Origin: Aliivibrio sifiae
GTDB taxonomy: Bacteria; Pseudomonadota; Gammaproteobacteria; Enterobacterales; Vibrionaceae
Direction of reading: 5' to 3'
Length of the DNA stretch: 64,000 nucleotides
Assembly (NCBI RefSeq): GCF_002954705.1
Contig: NZ_MSCO01000002.1
Span: 236,496-300,495 of the forward strand
Part shown: one piece after another, positions 8,954 to 17,389 of the stretch
Layout: the number at the start of each line of letters is the position of its first letter
How positions within the stretch are numbered: position 1 is the first letter of the stretch
The notes under the pieces: generated by a model
Seen by the model: only the letters and a program-made list of their open reading frames with translations
Told to the model about the DNA's origin: nothing
The model's database searches: none
Program-made: the position numbers and the translations under genes

Positions 8954-9879
8954 TGAACGATTTATTCACTAAAAAAGATTATTCATTGTACTCAAATGCA
9001 ATGACATTTATGCGTCGTCCATTGGTACAAAACCCAATCGATAATGATGCAGACATTGTTGTTTTAGGTGCACCGTTAGATATGGCTACTTCAGGTCGTC
9101 CGGGTGCTCGTTTAGGTCCTGATGCGATCCGTCGTGCGTCTGTGAATCTTGCGTGGGAAGGCAAAAAATTCCCATGGGATTTCAATGTATTTGAACACAC
9201 TAAAGTGATCGATTCGGGCGATCTAGTGTTTGATACCGGTGATGCAGAAGACTTTACTGTGCGCTTAGAAGCGGCTGCTGATGCGATTTTAGATAGCGGT
9301 AAGACGTTATTAGGCTTAGGTGGCGATCACTTTATCACGCTTCCATTACTTCGCTCTTATGCTAAAAAATACGGTGAAATGGCATTGATTCATTTTGATG
9401 CTCATACGGATACCTATAGTCATGGTAGCCGTTACGATCACGGTACTATGTTCTATCATGCACCAAACGAAGGGTTAATTTCACCTGAGCATTCAGTGCA
9501 AATTGGCATTCGTACTGAGTATGATCAAAAAGATCATGGCTTTAATGTTATTAACGCGATGCAAGCGAATGACATGAGTGTTGATGTAATCATCGAGCAA
9601 GTGAAAGGTATTGTTGGCGATAAGCCAGTTTACCTAACGTTTGATATTGATTGTCTTGATCCTGCATTTGCACCGGGCACAGGAACACCTGTGTGTGGTG
9701 GCTTGAACTCAGATAAGATCTTAAAGATCATCCGTGGTTTACAAGGTATAAACATGGTTGGTATGGATGTGGTCGAAGTATCACCTGCGTATGACCAAAG
9801 TGATATCACTGCACTAGCAGGTGCGACAATTGCTTTAGAATTGCTTTATGTTTGGACTGCGAATCGTTTAAACAAATAA
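8953..9879 (+). CDS. speB: Agmatinase SpeB
   Basis: 308 residues of the ureohydrolase family. Hydrolyses agmatine to putrescine and urea using a two-manganese centre. Metal ligands are visible in [16 protein letters not shown] and [28 protein letters not shown] is the agmatinase substrate loop. It begins inside the speA stop codon, so its translation is coupled to speA. A strong hairpin terminator follows at 9907-9936. Confidence 0.96.
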   Translation: MNDLFTKKDYSLYSNAMTFMRRPLVQNPIDNDADIVVLGAPLDMATSGRPGARLGPDAIRRASVNLAWEGKKFPWDFNVFEHTKVIDSGDLVFDTGDAEDFTVRLEAAADAILDSGKTLLGLGGDHFITLPLLRSYAKKYGEMALIHFDAHTDTYSHGSRYDHGTMFYHAPNEGLISPEHSVQIGIRTEYDQKDHGFNVINAMQANDMSVDVIIEQVKGIVGDKPVYLTFDIDCLDPAFAPGTGTPVCGGLNSDKILKIIRGLQGINMVGMDVVEVSPAYDQSDITALAGATIALELLYVWTANRLNK

Positions 9880-9906
9880 GGGTTCTTAGAGTTAAGTAAA
9901 TAATAT

Positions 9907-9936
9907 AAACCCGTTGAATGAGAGTTCAACGGGTTT
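9907..9936. terminator. Terminator after speB, also facing the M15 peptidase gene
   Basis: Perfect 12-bp stem AAACCCGTTGAA / TTCAACGGGTTT with a 6-base loop. A-rich and T-rich flanks on the two sides suit termination from both directions. Confidence 0.85.
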
Positions 9937-9944
9937 ATGCTTTT

Positions 9945-9983
9945 CAGGATTCAGGATTCAGGATTCAGGATTCAGGATTCAGG
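9945..9983. repeat. 7-bp tandem repeat, five copies of CAGGATT plus a partial
   Basis: Five exact head-to-tail copies (9945-9979) and CAGG. The repeat touches the stop codon of the M15 peptidase gene (TGA on the minus strand, 9979-9981), so it forms the start of that gene's 3' untranslated region and sets the distance to the shared terminator. Copy number is likely to vary between strains. Confidence 0.9.
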
Positions 9984-10887
9984 GTTTAAAACAGCGAGCT
10001 TGTGCTACTTGTGCTTTCTTGTTTATCGCTTGCATAACAGCATTAGGGTTGGCTTTATACAGTCGATTCAAAGACGTCGTTGTTTTTAATTCGGCCTGTA
10101 AATATGACGTGTAATCTTTGAATTCATTCATACGTTCAGTACCGTAATTCTGCTGACATGATTGAACCCAATTAGCGTAGTTCGTAAAAAACGTTGATGC
10201 CTCTTTAGTTGGCATTGCTGTCATCAAATACGCCATGTCTCGGCTGGTTTGAAAGTGCTGGAAATCAATCGGCGTATCCCAGTAGCCACCCCAATAAATG
10301 AATCCGTTTTTAGCAAAGATATTTATTACTTCCTCTGCAAATCCCTTTCTGTCTTCTTTACCTAAGCGCTGTAACATTCGGTTTGAATATTCATGACCTT
10401 TAAGTGGCTTAAATGTAGCGGTTCCCCAAGAGGTAAATTCAACAAATGGGTTTTGTAATGGGTTGATATCGACGGCTACACCATAAGCGTGTAATGAAAG
10501 AGAAGATTTACCAGTAATAGGGCGATAGTTGAATGCAGAAGTGTTATTAGCATCCATCGATTTGATATCGTCACCAGAATAGTTTTCGATTGGTTTTGCT
10601 TGAGCGATAGGAAAGCGTTGTTGGTATAACTCAGTAAAAATGTGATCAACATATGGAGCCACGGCATCTAAAACAACGATCTGACCTGTTGCTGTTTTTC
10701 CTTTAAAGTCATAATGCTTAAATGTGACATTCTTTAGACGATTACATTGTATTGGTGCTTTTGGTGTTATGACATTCTTATTTGTCATTACTTGGCATTG
10801 TGATGGTGTAACGTTTGAAACTTCCGCTATCGCAGATGCAGAGCAAAGCCCTAGAATTAATGAACCAATAAGATGAATTTTATTCAT
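9979..10887 (-). CDS. Secreted M15-family D,D-/L,D-carboxypeptidase-like protein
   Basis: 302 residues with a signal peptide (cleavage probably after SAIA, about residue 21). The zinc-peptidase M15 pattern is clear: SLHAYGVAVDIN (about residues 131-142) supplies His and Asp, and DFQHFQ supplies the second His, next to WGGYWD. Such enzymes cleave peptidoglycan peptides in the periplasm; the VanY/endolysin-like subgroup fits. The C-terminal 80 residues are outside the core domain and not recognised. It is transcribed alone and converges on speAB. Confidence 0.85.
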   Translation of the reverse strand: MNKIHLIGSLILGLCSASAIAEVSNVTPSQCQVMTNKNVITPKAPIQCNRLKNVTFKHYDFKGKTATGQIVVLDAVAPYVDHIFTELYQQRFPIAQAKPIENYSGDDIKSMDANNTSAFNYRPITGKSSLSLHAYGVAVDINPLQNPFVEFTSWGTATFKPLKGHEYSNRMLQRLGKEDRKGFAEEVINIFAKNGFIYWGGYWDTPIDFQHFQTSRDMAYLMTAMPTKEASTFFTNYANWVQSCQQNYGTERMNEFKDYTSYLQAELKTTTSLNRLYKANPNAVMQAINKKAQVAQARCFKP

Positions 10888-11260
10888 AAACCGTCCTAGC
10901 TATGAGTGTATTTTTGATTATCGAAAGATAATGCCATGCTTTCTAAATTGTTCCTAGAAACAAGAATACGAGTATTATTTACTCATGAATTGTCGTGATC
11001 TTTATTCCAAACCAGATATATTAAAGTTTTGCGAGCTGATAGGGTAAGAGTGGTAGACATACCAATGCGGGAGGGATAAAATTTTGCGCATTACTTAATG
11101 TCGACAGACAAAAAGTAACAACTATTGTAGTCATGGCATTGATGAGCATTCTTCAAAATTAGCCAGAGAGTCATACTTATCTGAATAGATTTCTTAAACG
11201 AGAGTTATCCAGATGAGTATCATATTATTGTCGATATAGACGTAGGAGTAGATAGTCATA
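10888..11260. other. Intergenic region, divergent promoters
   Basis: 373 bases between the divergent M15 peptidase and DUF748 genes. I see no gene, strong hairpin or recognisable operator. A GGAG lies 12-15 bases before the DUF748 start. Confidence 0.5.
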
Positions 11261-14200
11261 ATGTCGAACAAATTTAAAGCCGCCGTTGTAAAGTTTCGTG
11301 CTTTTCCTAGATACGTTCGCTGGAGTACTTACACGTTAAGTGCATACCTTTTTTACGCTGCTTTATTAGGGCTACTTGTTCCTTACATTGCGAAGCAACA
11401 AATTCCCGAGCAATTATCAGCCTTGATTGAACGTCCTGTTATGTTAACTGATATTACTATCAACCCTTTTACACTGCAGCTTGATGTTCACCAATTCGCT
11501 ATTTTAGAAGATACGAAGCCTTTTGTTCAATTTGAACATGCCAGCGTTCAGGTTAATTTTTGGCAATCGATTTTTAATGCCGCTATTTCGGTTGAATATA
11601 TTTCTCTTAATAAGCCTTACATTAATCTCGAACGTTTAAATAATACGAATGATTTGCTGTTTAATTTTAGTGATATTATCGATGCTGTTGCTCGTAATAC
11701 GGTGACGACAGAAGAGCCAGAACTAAAGACTGATGAAGTCATTGATAGAAAAGCCCCGTTATTTCCAGTATTGATTAAACACACCGCATTAACTCAAGGT
11801 GATATTCGATTATTGGATGGAGTCACAGGAACTCAGCTTGCTTACCCAAATATTAATATCACGCTTGGTGAGTTTTCGACTCAAAGCTTGCTTACGGATG
11901 CAGAGAAAAAGAACGATTACCGCTTACATATTACTGATGTAGATTCTGGTACGGTTGAATTGACGGGCCAAGTGCAATTAAAGCCATTAGAAGTTGTCGG
12001 TGATATTGATGTTCAGCATATTCAATTACCACGTTTATGGGGATTCATTGAAAAAGACATCATCGCAAAACTAACGTCGGGTGAAGTGAGCTTCTCATCA
12101 AATTATCATATTGTGCAAACGATTGGTGAAACAGAAACGGATGATTCCATGAGTATCTCAACCGCAAAAGGAATGTTCTCGCTTAATGGTTTGAATTTTA
12201 ATGCAAAAGATAAATCTATCGTATCGTTACCAAATCTTTCAGTGAATAATATTGCGACTAATGTTGAAAATCAGACCGTCAATATTGCTTCTATTACCTC
12301 TCAAGGACTGAATGTATCAGCGAAAGTAGACGATAAAGGCGCTGATTTAGTGACCTTATTCACGCCTACATTTATTTCTCAAGAGTCAGAGGCGCCAAAA
12401 GAGAAAAAAGAAGTCACACCAACAAAACCAGAACCTGAGAGTAATTCACCTGCGTGGTTAGTCACTCTTGATGGGGTAGAAATAAAAGATTACCAATTAA
12501 ACGTTGAAGAGAAAGTCGTTACTAAAAAAGCCAATCAATGGCAGATCTCTCCAATTAATTTAACCACAAGTCAGATTGTAAGTGATTTATCTAAACCGAT
12601 TGATTTTGATTTCTTTACCTCTATAAATGGTAAAGGTGATATTAGTGTTAAAGGTCAGGCTGATGCTAAGCAACAAGCAGTATTAGCCAACATTGATGTA
12701 AAATCATTGAAGTTAGCTCAGTTCCAGCCCTACTTGGCAACAGCGGTTAATACGACCTTAACCAAAGGTGAAGTGAATACACAAGCTAAATTGAATGCTA
12801 ACGCAGAAGGTAGCGTTGAAGTTAGTGGTGGTCTGCAAGTCAATCATCTTTCAATTAGAGATAACAAGCTAAGAAAGCCATTTGTTAAGTGGCGTTCGCT
12901 GGCTGTGAATAAGTTTAATTTTGATTTACAGAAATCGAAATTAAACATTGATACATTAAGTTTAAACCAACCTTATGCTCGAGTTGTGATAAATGAAGAT
13001 CGTAGTACTAATATTGGCGATTTAATCGTTCCTCAACCAAAATCAAAAAAAACTAAAACGTCATCGAAGAAAAAGAATGAAAAACCGTTTGATCTGAGAG
13101 TAAGAAAAATTGCGTTTAATAATGGTTCGGCGTTCTTTGCAGATAACTCATTAACTCCTAACTTTTCATCAGGAATTGAACAGCTAAAAGGCAATATTGG
13201 TCATGTGTCTAGTATTCCGGGTACAAAAGCAACGGTTGATATCAGCGGCAATATTGAAAAGTATGCCCCAGTAAAAGTGAAGGGTGAAATCAACCCATTA
13301 CTTAAAGAGCCTTATTTAGATCTCGATGTAATCTTTAAAAGTGTTGAGCTAACTACGGTAAACCCTTATTCAGGTACGTACGCGGGTCATTACATTGATA
13401 AAGGACAATTAACGTTAGCGCTTAATTATCAACTAAAGAAGAATCAATTAAAAGGCGAAAACCATGTCATTATTGACCAACTGCAATTAGGTAAAGCCAG
13501 TGACAGTGATGTCGCAACCTCACTGCCGTTAGAGTTGGCTATTGCCTTATTGCAAGATAATAACGGGGTAATTGACTTAGGTGTTGAAGTGTCTGGGGAT
13601 GTAAACGATCCTGAATTTAGCCTTGGTGCCGTTATTTGGAGTACGATTTCTAATATCATAACTAAAGCCGTGACTGCGCCATTTTCTTTTATTGCTGGTC
13701 TTGCTGGCTCAGATGAGGAATTGAATATTATCGCTTTTGATTTTGGTGCCAATACATTAACGGCTGAAGAGCAAGAAAAGTTAAAAACGCTTGGATCTGC
13801 GCTAGAAACTCGTCCTAAATTAAAGCTAACGGTCGATGGTGCTGTTAATGCTCCTGAAGACAGTAAGGCATTAGCTCTTGTGCAATTTAATCAACTTTTA
13901 GCTGATTCTGCACACATAACAGTCGCTGAATTACCAGTGAATTTAAGTGCGAGTACTATGCCAATTTCCGGACAATTATCTGATTCATTGCAAGAACTTT
14001 ATCAAACTGAATTTGGTGAAAAAGCGAGTACAGTAGAAGATAAAATCGAAAATGAGCAAGATGAAAAAGGCGTAGAGTTAACTGATGAGGAGTTAGCGAA
14101 ACGTTGGCATATTGCCTTATATAATTTGGTGCTCAATAAGCAAGATGTGAAGAAAGGTGATTTAGGGCAATTAGCTCAGCAACGAGCTCAAGCTGTAAAG

Positions 14201-14314
14201 GCTTATTTAGTTGACGTGGTAAAAGTCGATGCATCACGAGTGTTCTTATTGGACAGTCGATTTGATATTGAGCAAGACACGAGTAGCGTATTATTGTCCT
14301 TAGAAGCAAAATAA
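11261..14314 (+). CDS. DUF748 / AsmA-like envelope protein
   Basis: 1017 residues. One membrane helix near the N-terminus (about 21-45) anchors a very large periplasmic part, as in the AsmA/YhdP/DUF748 group of long beta-groove proteins linked to lipid movement or outer-membrane homeostasis. Repeated beta-rich segments (for example LNKPYINLERL and LNQPYARVVINEDRSTNIGDL) and a Lys/Pro-rich linker around 382-393 are visible. The last 200 residues (FDFGANTLTAEEQEKLKTL onward) resemble an OmpA-like peptidoglycan-binding fold. It stands alone. A role in envelope lipid transport is known only for relatives. Confidence 0.85.
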   Translation: MSNKFKAAVVKFRAFPRYVRWSTYTLSAYLFYAALLGLLVPYIAKQQIPEQLSALIERPVMLTDITINPFTLQLDVHQFAILEDTKPFVQFEHASVQVNFWQSIFNAAISVEYISLNKPYINLERLNNTNDLLFNFSDIIDAVARNTVTTEEPELKTDEVIDRKAPLFPVLIKHTALTQGDIRLLDGVTGTQLAYPNINITLGEFSTQSLLTDAEKKNDYRLHITDVDSGTVELTGQVQLKPLEVVGDIDVQHIQLPRLWGFIEKDIIAKLTSGEVSFSSNYHIVQTIGETETDDSMSISTAKGMFSLNGLNFNAKDKSIVSLPNLSVNNIATNVENQTVNIASITSQGLNVSAKVDDKGADLVTLFTPTFISQESEAPKEKKEVTPTKPEPESNSPAWLVTLDGVEIKDYQLNVEEKVVTKKANQWQISPINLTTSQIVSDLSKPIDFDFFTSINGKGDISVKGQADAKQQAVLANIDVKSLKLAQFQPYLATAVNTTLTKGEVNTQAKLNANAEGSVEVSGGLQVNHLSIRDNKLRKPFVKWRSLAVNKFNFDLQKSKLNIDTLSLNQPYARVVINEDRSTNIGDLIVPQPKSKKTKTSSKKKNEKPFDLRVRKIAFNNGSAFFADNSLTPNFSSGIEQLKGNIGHVSSIPGTKATVDISGNIEKYAPVKVKGEINPLLKEPYLDLDVIFKSVELTTVNPYSGTYAGHYIDKGQLTLALNYQLKKNQLKGENHVIIDQLQLGKASDSDVATSLPLELAIALLQDNNGVIDLGVEVSGDVNDPEFSLGAVIWSTISNIITKAVTAPFSFIAGLAGSDEELNIIAFDFGANTLTAEEQEKLKTLGSALETRPKLKLTVDGAVNAPEDSKALALVQFNQLLADSAHITVAELPVNLSASTMPISGQLSDSLQELYQTEFGEKASTVEDKIENEQDEKGVELTDEELAKRWHIALYNLVLNKQDVKKGDLGQLAQQRAQAVKAYLVDVVKVDASRVFLLDSRFDIEQDTSSVLLSLEAK

Positions 14315-14331
14315 AAAGGTCTTGATTGAGA

Positions 14332-14369
14332 AAAAAATGGCATACAGATTAATTTGTGCGCCATTTTTT
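14332..14369. terminator. Bidirectional terminator between DUF748 and tas genes
   Basis: AAAAAATGGC, 18-base loop region, GCCATTTTTT. The A and T tracts serve both convergent genes. Confidence 0.85.
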
Positions 14370-14396
14370 ATTGTGAATGTAGAGCCTTAATTAAAT

Positions 14397-15449
14397 TTAA
14401 AATGGCATAGGATATTTTCTAAAGACCGTATTAACATCAGCTAATACTTCTTCACTCAACGGTTTAGAAAACGCTTCAATATCTTCTTTTAATTGTTCTA
14501 GAGAAGTAGCGCCAATAATGGTTGATGTAACGCCATCCACTTGGTCACACCATGCTAGTGCAAGCTGACAAGGTGTGTAACCGTGTTTTTCTGCAACCTC
14601 AATATAAGCTTTGACCGCTTCGTTTGCTGCAGGAGTGTCTCGGAATATTCCATTACGTTGTGAATAGGTCCAGCGACTTCCTTCAGGCATTTTTCCATCC
14701 AGATATTTACCACTTAACATTCCCCCGGCTAATGGCGACCAAGGTAAATAAGCAACGTCTTCATGAATACAATTCTCAATTAAATATGGCCAATTTTTCG
14801 CGTGTAATAAACTGAATTCATTTTGAATTGATATTATTTTTGGCAAATCGTATTTAGCACTCAGTTTAAGATAAGTGTTAATGCCCCAAGGTGTATCATC
14901 TGATAACCCGATATGGCGGATCTTTCCTACTTTTATACAGGTATCTAATGCTTGTAAGATCTCAAGCATATTTGTTTCTTCTTTCTTTGCATCAAAATCA
15001 TTGAATTTGAATTGATTAGGGAAGTGCTTACCAAAATGAGGAGAAGTACGATTTGGCCAATGCAGTTGGTATAGGTCAATATAATCCGTTTGTAAACGTG
15101 CAAGTGACGCATCAACCGCAGTAATAACCGCTTCACCAGTAATTGGACCTGCATTACGAACCCAAGGTAAACCTGGACCTGCAATTTTTGAAGCCAGAAT
15201 AATCTCTTTACGGCGTTTAGGGTTTGCAGCAAGCCAGTTACCAATAATAGTTTCTGTTTTTCCATAGGTATCAGGGGAAGGTGGAACCGCATACATCTCA
15301 GCGGTATCGATAAAATTAATGCCTTGGCTAAGTGCGTAGTCAATTTGCTGATTGGCATCTTCTTGAGAATTTTGTTGCCCCCAAGTCATGCTACCTAAGC
15401 AAATACGAGAAACAGAAAGGTTACTACTACCGAGAGTTGAATATTCCAT
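14397..15449 (-). CDS. tas: Tas-like aldo/keto reductase
   Basis: 350 residues, NADP(H)-dependent aldo/keto reductase barrel. Opening MEYSTLGSSNLSVSRICLGSMTWG, the catalytic Asp and Tyr in FIDTAEMYAVPPSP, the Lys in ILASKIAGPG, and the His in LYQLHWP make up the usual tetrad. The AVPPSPDTYGKTE segment is characteristic of the E. coli Tas group, whose true substrate is unclear. The start is 25 bases from the end of the permease gene 15475-16263, so both are probably one transcript. Confidence 0.9.
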   Translation of the reverse strand: MEYSTLGSSNLSVSRICLGSMTWGQQNSQEDANQQIDYALSQGINFIDTAEMYAVPPSPDTYGKTETIIGNWLAANPKRRKEIILASKIAGPGLPWVRNAGPITGEAVITAVDASLARLQTDYIDLYQLHWPNRTSPHFGKHFPNQFKFNDFDAKKEETNMLEILQALDTCIKVGKIRHIGLSDDTPWGINTYLKLSAKYDLPKIISIQNEFSLLHAKNWPYLIENCIHEDVAYLPWSPLAGGMLSGKYLDGKMPEGSRWTYSQRNGIFRDTPAANEAVKAYIEVAEKHGYTPCQLALAWCDQVDGVTSTIIGATSLEQLKEDIEAFSKPLSEEVLADVNTVFRKYPMPF

Positions 15450-15474
15450 TTTAAGATAGTTCCTTCATTGAGCT

Positions 15475-16263
15475 TTAATTAATAAAACGTACCAATACCT
15501 TCCCTTCTTTTGAGATATTTTGTTTGAGGGTCAGTTGTAACGTGATGGTGACTGATATCGTTAGCATAACAAAAATAGCGGTCAAAATAAGTAACTGATA
15601 TTTGATGGCGACCATAGGATTAACGCCACCTAAAATCTGACCAGTCATCATGCCAGGAAGGGTAACTAATCCAGTGGTGGCCATTGATGCCATGATAGGG
15701 GCAAAAGCTTTTTGCATTGCAGCACGGACAAAAGGAATGGTGGCATAGTGAGGTGAGGCACCAAGAGCAATTGCAGCGTGATATTCACTTTCACGCTCTT
15801 TAAATGCAGTAAATAGATTTTGTAGTGCGACGATATTACCGCTTAAGCTATTGCCCAACAGCATTCCAGCTAAAGGAATTACATATTGAGCGCTGTATAG
15901 TGGTGTTGGTTGAATGATCACCGCACTTAATAATATAACCAAGGGCAATAACCCTACTAATAAGCCAGTTGCAACGGGAATAAATAATCGTTTCTTTGGT
16001 AGTTTGGATTTTGCGATAATAGAGCTAGAGCCAATAGTTATCATTAATACAATCCATAGTGTGTTTAATAATGGGCTGTTTAATTGAAATACAAATTCTA
16101 GATATAAACCAATAAATGCCAATTGTACGATCATCCGGATCACACTTACTGCCACCTCTTTAGCAAGATCTAGCTGGTAGAGGCGATTAATCGTAAATGG
16201 GATAAGTAACGTAAGACTGAAGAGCCCCATTAATGTCCAACTGATATCTAAAGATTCTTGCAT
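15475..16263 (-). CDS. fetB: FetB-like (UPF0014) ABC transporter permease
   Basis: 262 residues with about seven hydrophobic helices. Contains the UPF0014/FetB signatures: VIRMIVQLAFIGLYLEFVF, IPLAGMLLGNSLSG, EYHAAIALGASP and TTGLVTLPGMMTGQILGGVNP. In E. coli FetAB this permease works with the ATPase FetA in iron export and oxidative-stress resistance. No FetA ATPase gene is adjacent; the neighbours are tas and an intergenic stretch with repeats, so its ATPase must lie elsewhere or be lost. The gene itself looks intact. Confidence 0.88.
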   Translation of the reverse strand: MQESLDISWTLMGLFSLTLLIPFTINRLYQLDLAKEVAVSVIRMIVQLAFIGLYLEFVFQLNSPLLNTLWIVLMITIGSSSIIAKSKLPKKRLFIPVATGLLVGLLPLVILLSAVIIQPTPLYSAQYVIPLAGMLLGNSLSGNIVALQNLFTAFKERESEYHAAIALGASPHYATIPFVRAAMQKAFAPIMASMATTGLVTLPGMMTGQILGGVNPMVAIKYQLLILTAIFVMLTISVTITLQLTLKQNISKEGKVLVRFIN

Positions 16264-16449
16264 TAGTGATCTTAGTGGATGGCTGATAGATTGATTATCG
16301 CAAGAATAGAGAGGATTCTAAATAGAATTATTAAATTTGTAGTGTCCTATATCATGCTTTATTCTAATCATCGGCTTTCTCTTTATTGAAGGCTTATTTT
16401 AGTATTACCTCAGCAATGTTTTCCATGGACGCTGAGTTTATGATTTTTT

Positions 16450-16523
16450 AAAGTTGTCACTTTTCCGGATGAAAGTGTCACAATTATGGCGTATTTATCC
16501 TTTAGTGGCAACGAAAGTGTCAC
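16450..16523. repeat. Three helically phased TGTCAC repeats
   Basis: AAAGTTGTCAC ends at 16460, GAAAGTGTCAC at 16481 and GAAAGTGTCAC at 16523: spacings of 21 and 42 bases, about two and four helical turns. GTGTCAC is itself palindromic around its central T. The pattern suggests protein-binding sites, as in an operator array or a transposon end. No protein partner is identifiable. Confidence 0.6.
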
Positions 16524-16655
16524 TTAAAAATATAGATTACTCCGTAATAATATAATAAAATATACAAACTTAAACTACAGTACCAAAAAGAAAAAACTGT
16601 ATAGAACCGAAAAAAGAATTAATGGAACCTCTTTGCTGGCGACTAGACGCGTACA

Positions 16656-16684
16656 ACTTCGCATAAAGTGTAGTTACGTTAAAT
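16656..16684 (+). other. dif-like site (possible XerC/XerD recombination site)
   Basis: ACTTCGCATAA, 7-base centre, TTACGTTAAAT. The right arm differs by one base from the XerD half of Vibrio dif (TTATGTTAAAT), and the left arm resembles the XerC half (8 of 11). The centre is 7 rather than the usual 6 bases. It lies in the gap beside a secreted chorismate mutase gene. Xer-using mobile elements leave such sites, but chance similarity is possible. Confidence 0.35.
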
Positions 16685-16687
16685 TCC

Positions 16688-17230
16688 CTAGACCTTTAAC
16701 TTAACCTGTTTTAATGCTTCAAAGATCATCAGTTTATCACTTTCTTTTAGGTGTGGGTTTGTCACTGACTGTTGAAAATATTCGTATTGGCTATCAGAAA
16801 AAGTTTGACCAGAACTTAAATATTCATAAATACTTTCATTAATTTCATATCCAAGTCTTAATAACTCAGGACGAACTACCGCCTTTAGGTCTCTAGCAAT
16901 GAGCGCCTTTTGATTGTTAGAGCCGCTTAGTAAGTCCGCTCTAACTCGATATTGAATTGCTTTTGCTGATGAAATCAGGGAGCTTAGAAACATTTGAGAG
17001 CTTTTAACTTCCAGGCCAAACTTCTGACTTGTAGATGCTGATTTTTTTAACACTAACTCCTCCCTTTCCAGATCTTCAATGGGAAGATGGTGGTTAGCTT
17101 TGTATATAGCCACGTCAGACATAAAACTCATACGCTCATTGATTTTATTAAAAATATCCTTAGATAATTCATCAGCGTGGGAAGGTAAAACAAAAGCGAT
17201 CAGTAAAAAGCTCAAAATTATTTTTTTCAT
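16688..17230 (-). CDS. aroQ: Secreted (gamma-class, AroQ-type) chorismate mutase
   Basis: 180 residues with a signal peptide (MKKIILSFLLIAFVLPSHA). The helical AroQ active-site pattern is visible: INERMSFMSDVAIYK (Arg and Lys), PIEDLEREELVL (Asp, Arg, Glu), then a long helix ending LISSAKAIQYR (Lys and Gln), as in exported monofunctional chorismate mutases of the AroQ-gamma class. These convert chorismate to prephenate in the periplasm, for reasons not well understood. It is transcribed alone from 17230 towards the dif-like site. The motifs fit well, so the family call is fairly firm. Confidence 0.85.
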   Translation of the reverse strand: MKKIILSFLLIAFVLPSHADELSKDIFNKINERMSFMSDVAIYKANHHLPIEDLEREELVLKKSASTSQKFGLEVKSSQMFLSSLISSAKAIQYRVRADLLSGSNNQKALIARDLKAVVRPELLRLGYEINESIYEYLSSGQTFSDSQYEYFQQSVTNPHLKESDKLMIFEALKQVKLKV

Positions 17231-17318
17231 TTAAATCTCCAAGATAAAATAAATGCTCATTTTGCAATGACGGAATAAAAATTTAAAGTATGGAGGTTAA
17301 AAAAACGGTGTTCATTAT

Positions 17319-17352
17319 GTAATGCCACTCGCCCTTAAGCGAGTGGCATTAC
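17319..17352. terminator. Strong hairpin downstream of the PEGA-SUMF1 gene
   Basis: Perfect 14-bp stem GTAATGCCACTCGC / GCGAGTGGCATTAC with a 6-base loop, 38 bases after the minus-strand stop. A T run follows only some bases further on that strand. Confidence 0.75.
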
Positions 17353-17389
17353 TGTTAATCAGCGGCTTTATATTCTTATTTTAAGTTAT

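Noticed and set aside
9945-9983. CRISPR-like direct repeats
   Set aside because: Units are only 7 bases with no spacers; a simple tandem repeat.
13444-13752. 102-residue minus-strand open frame
   Set aside because: Shadow of the DUF748 gene.
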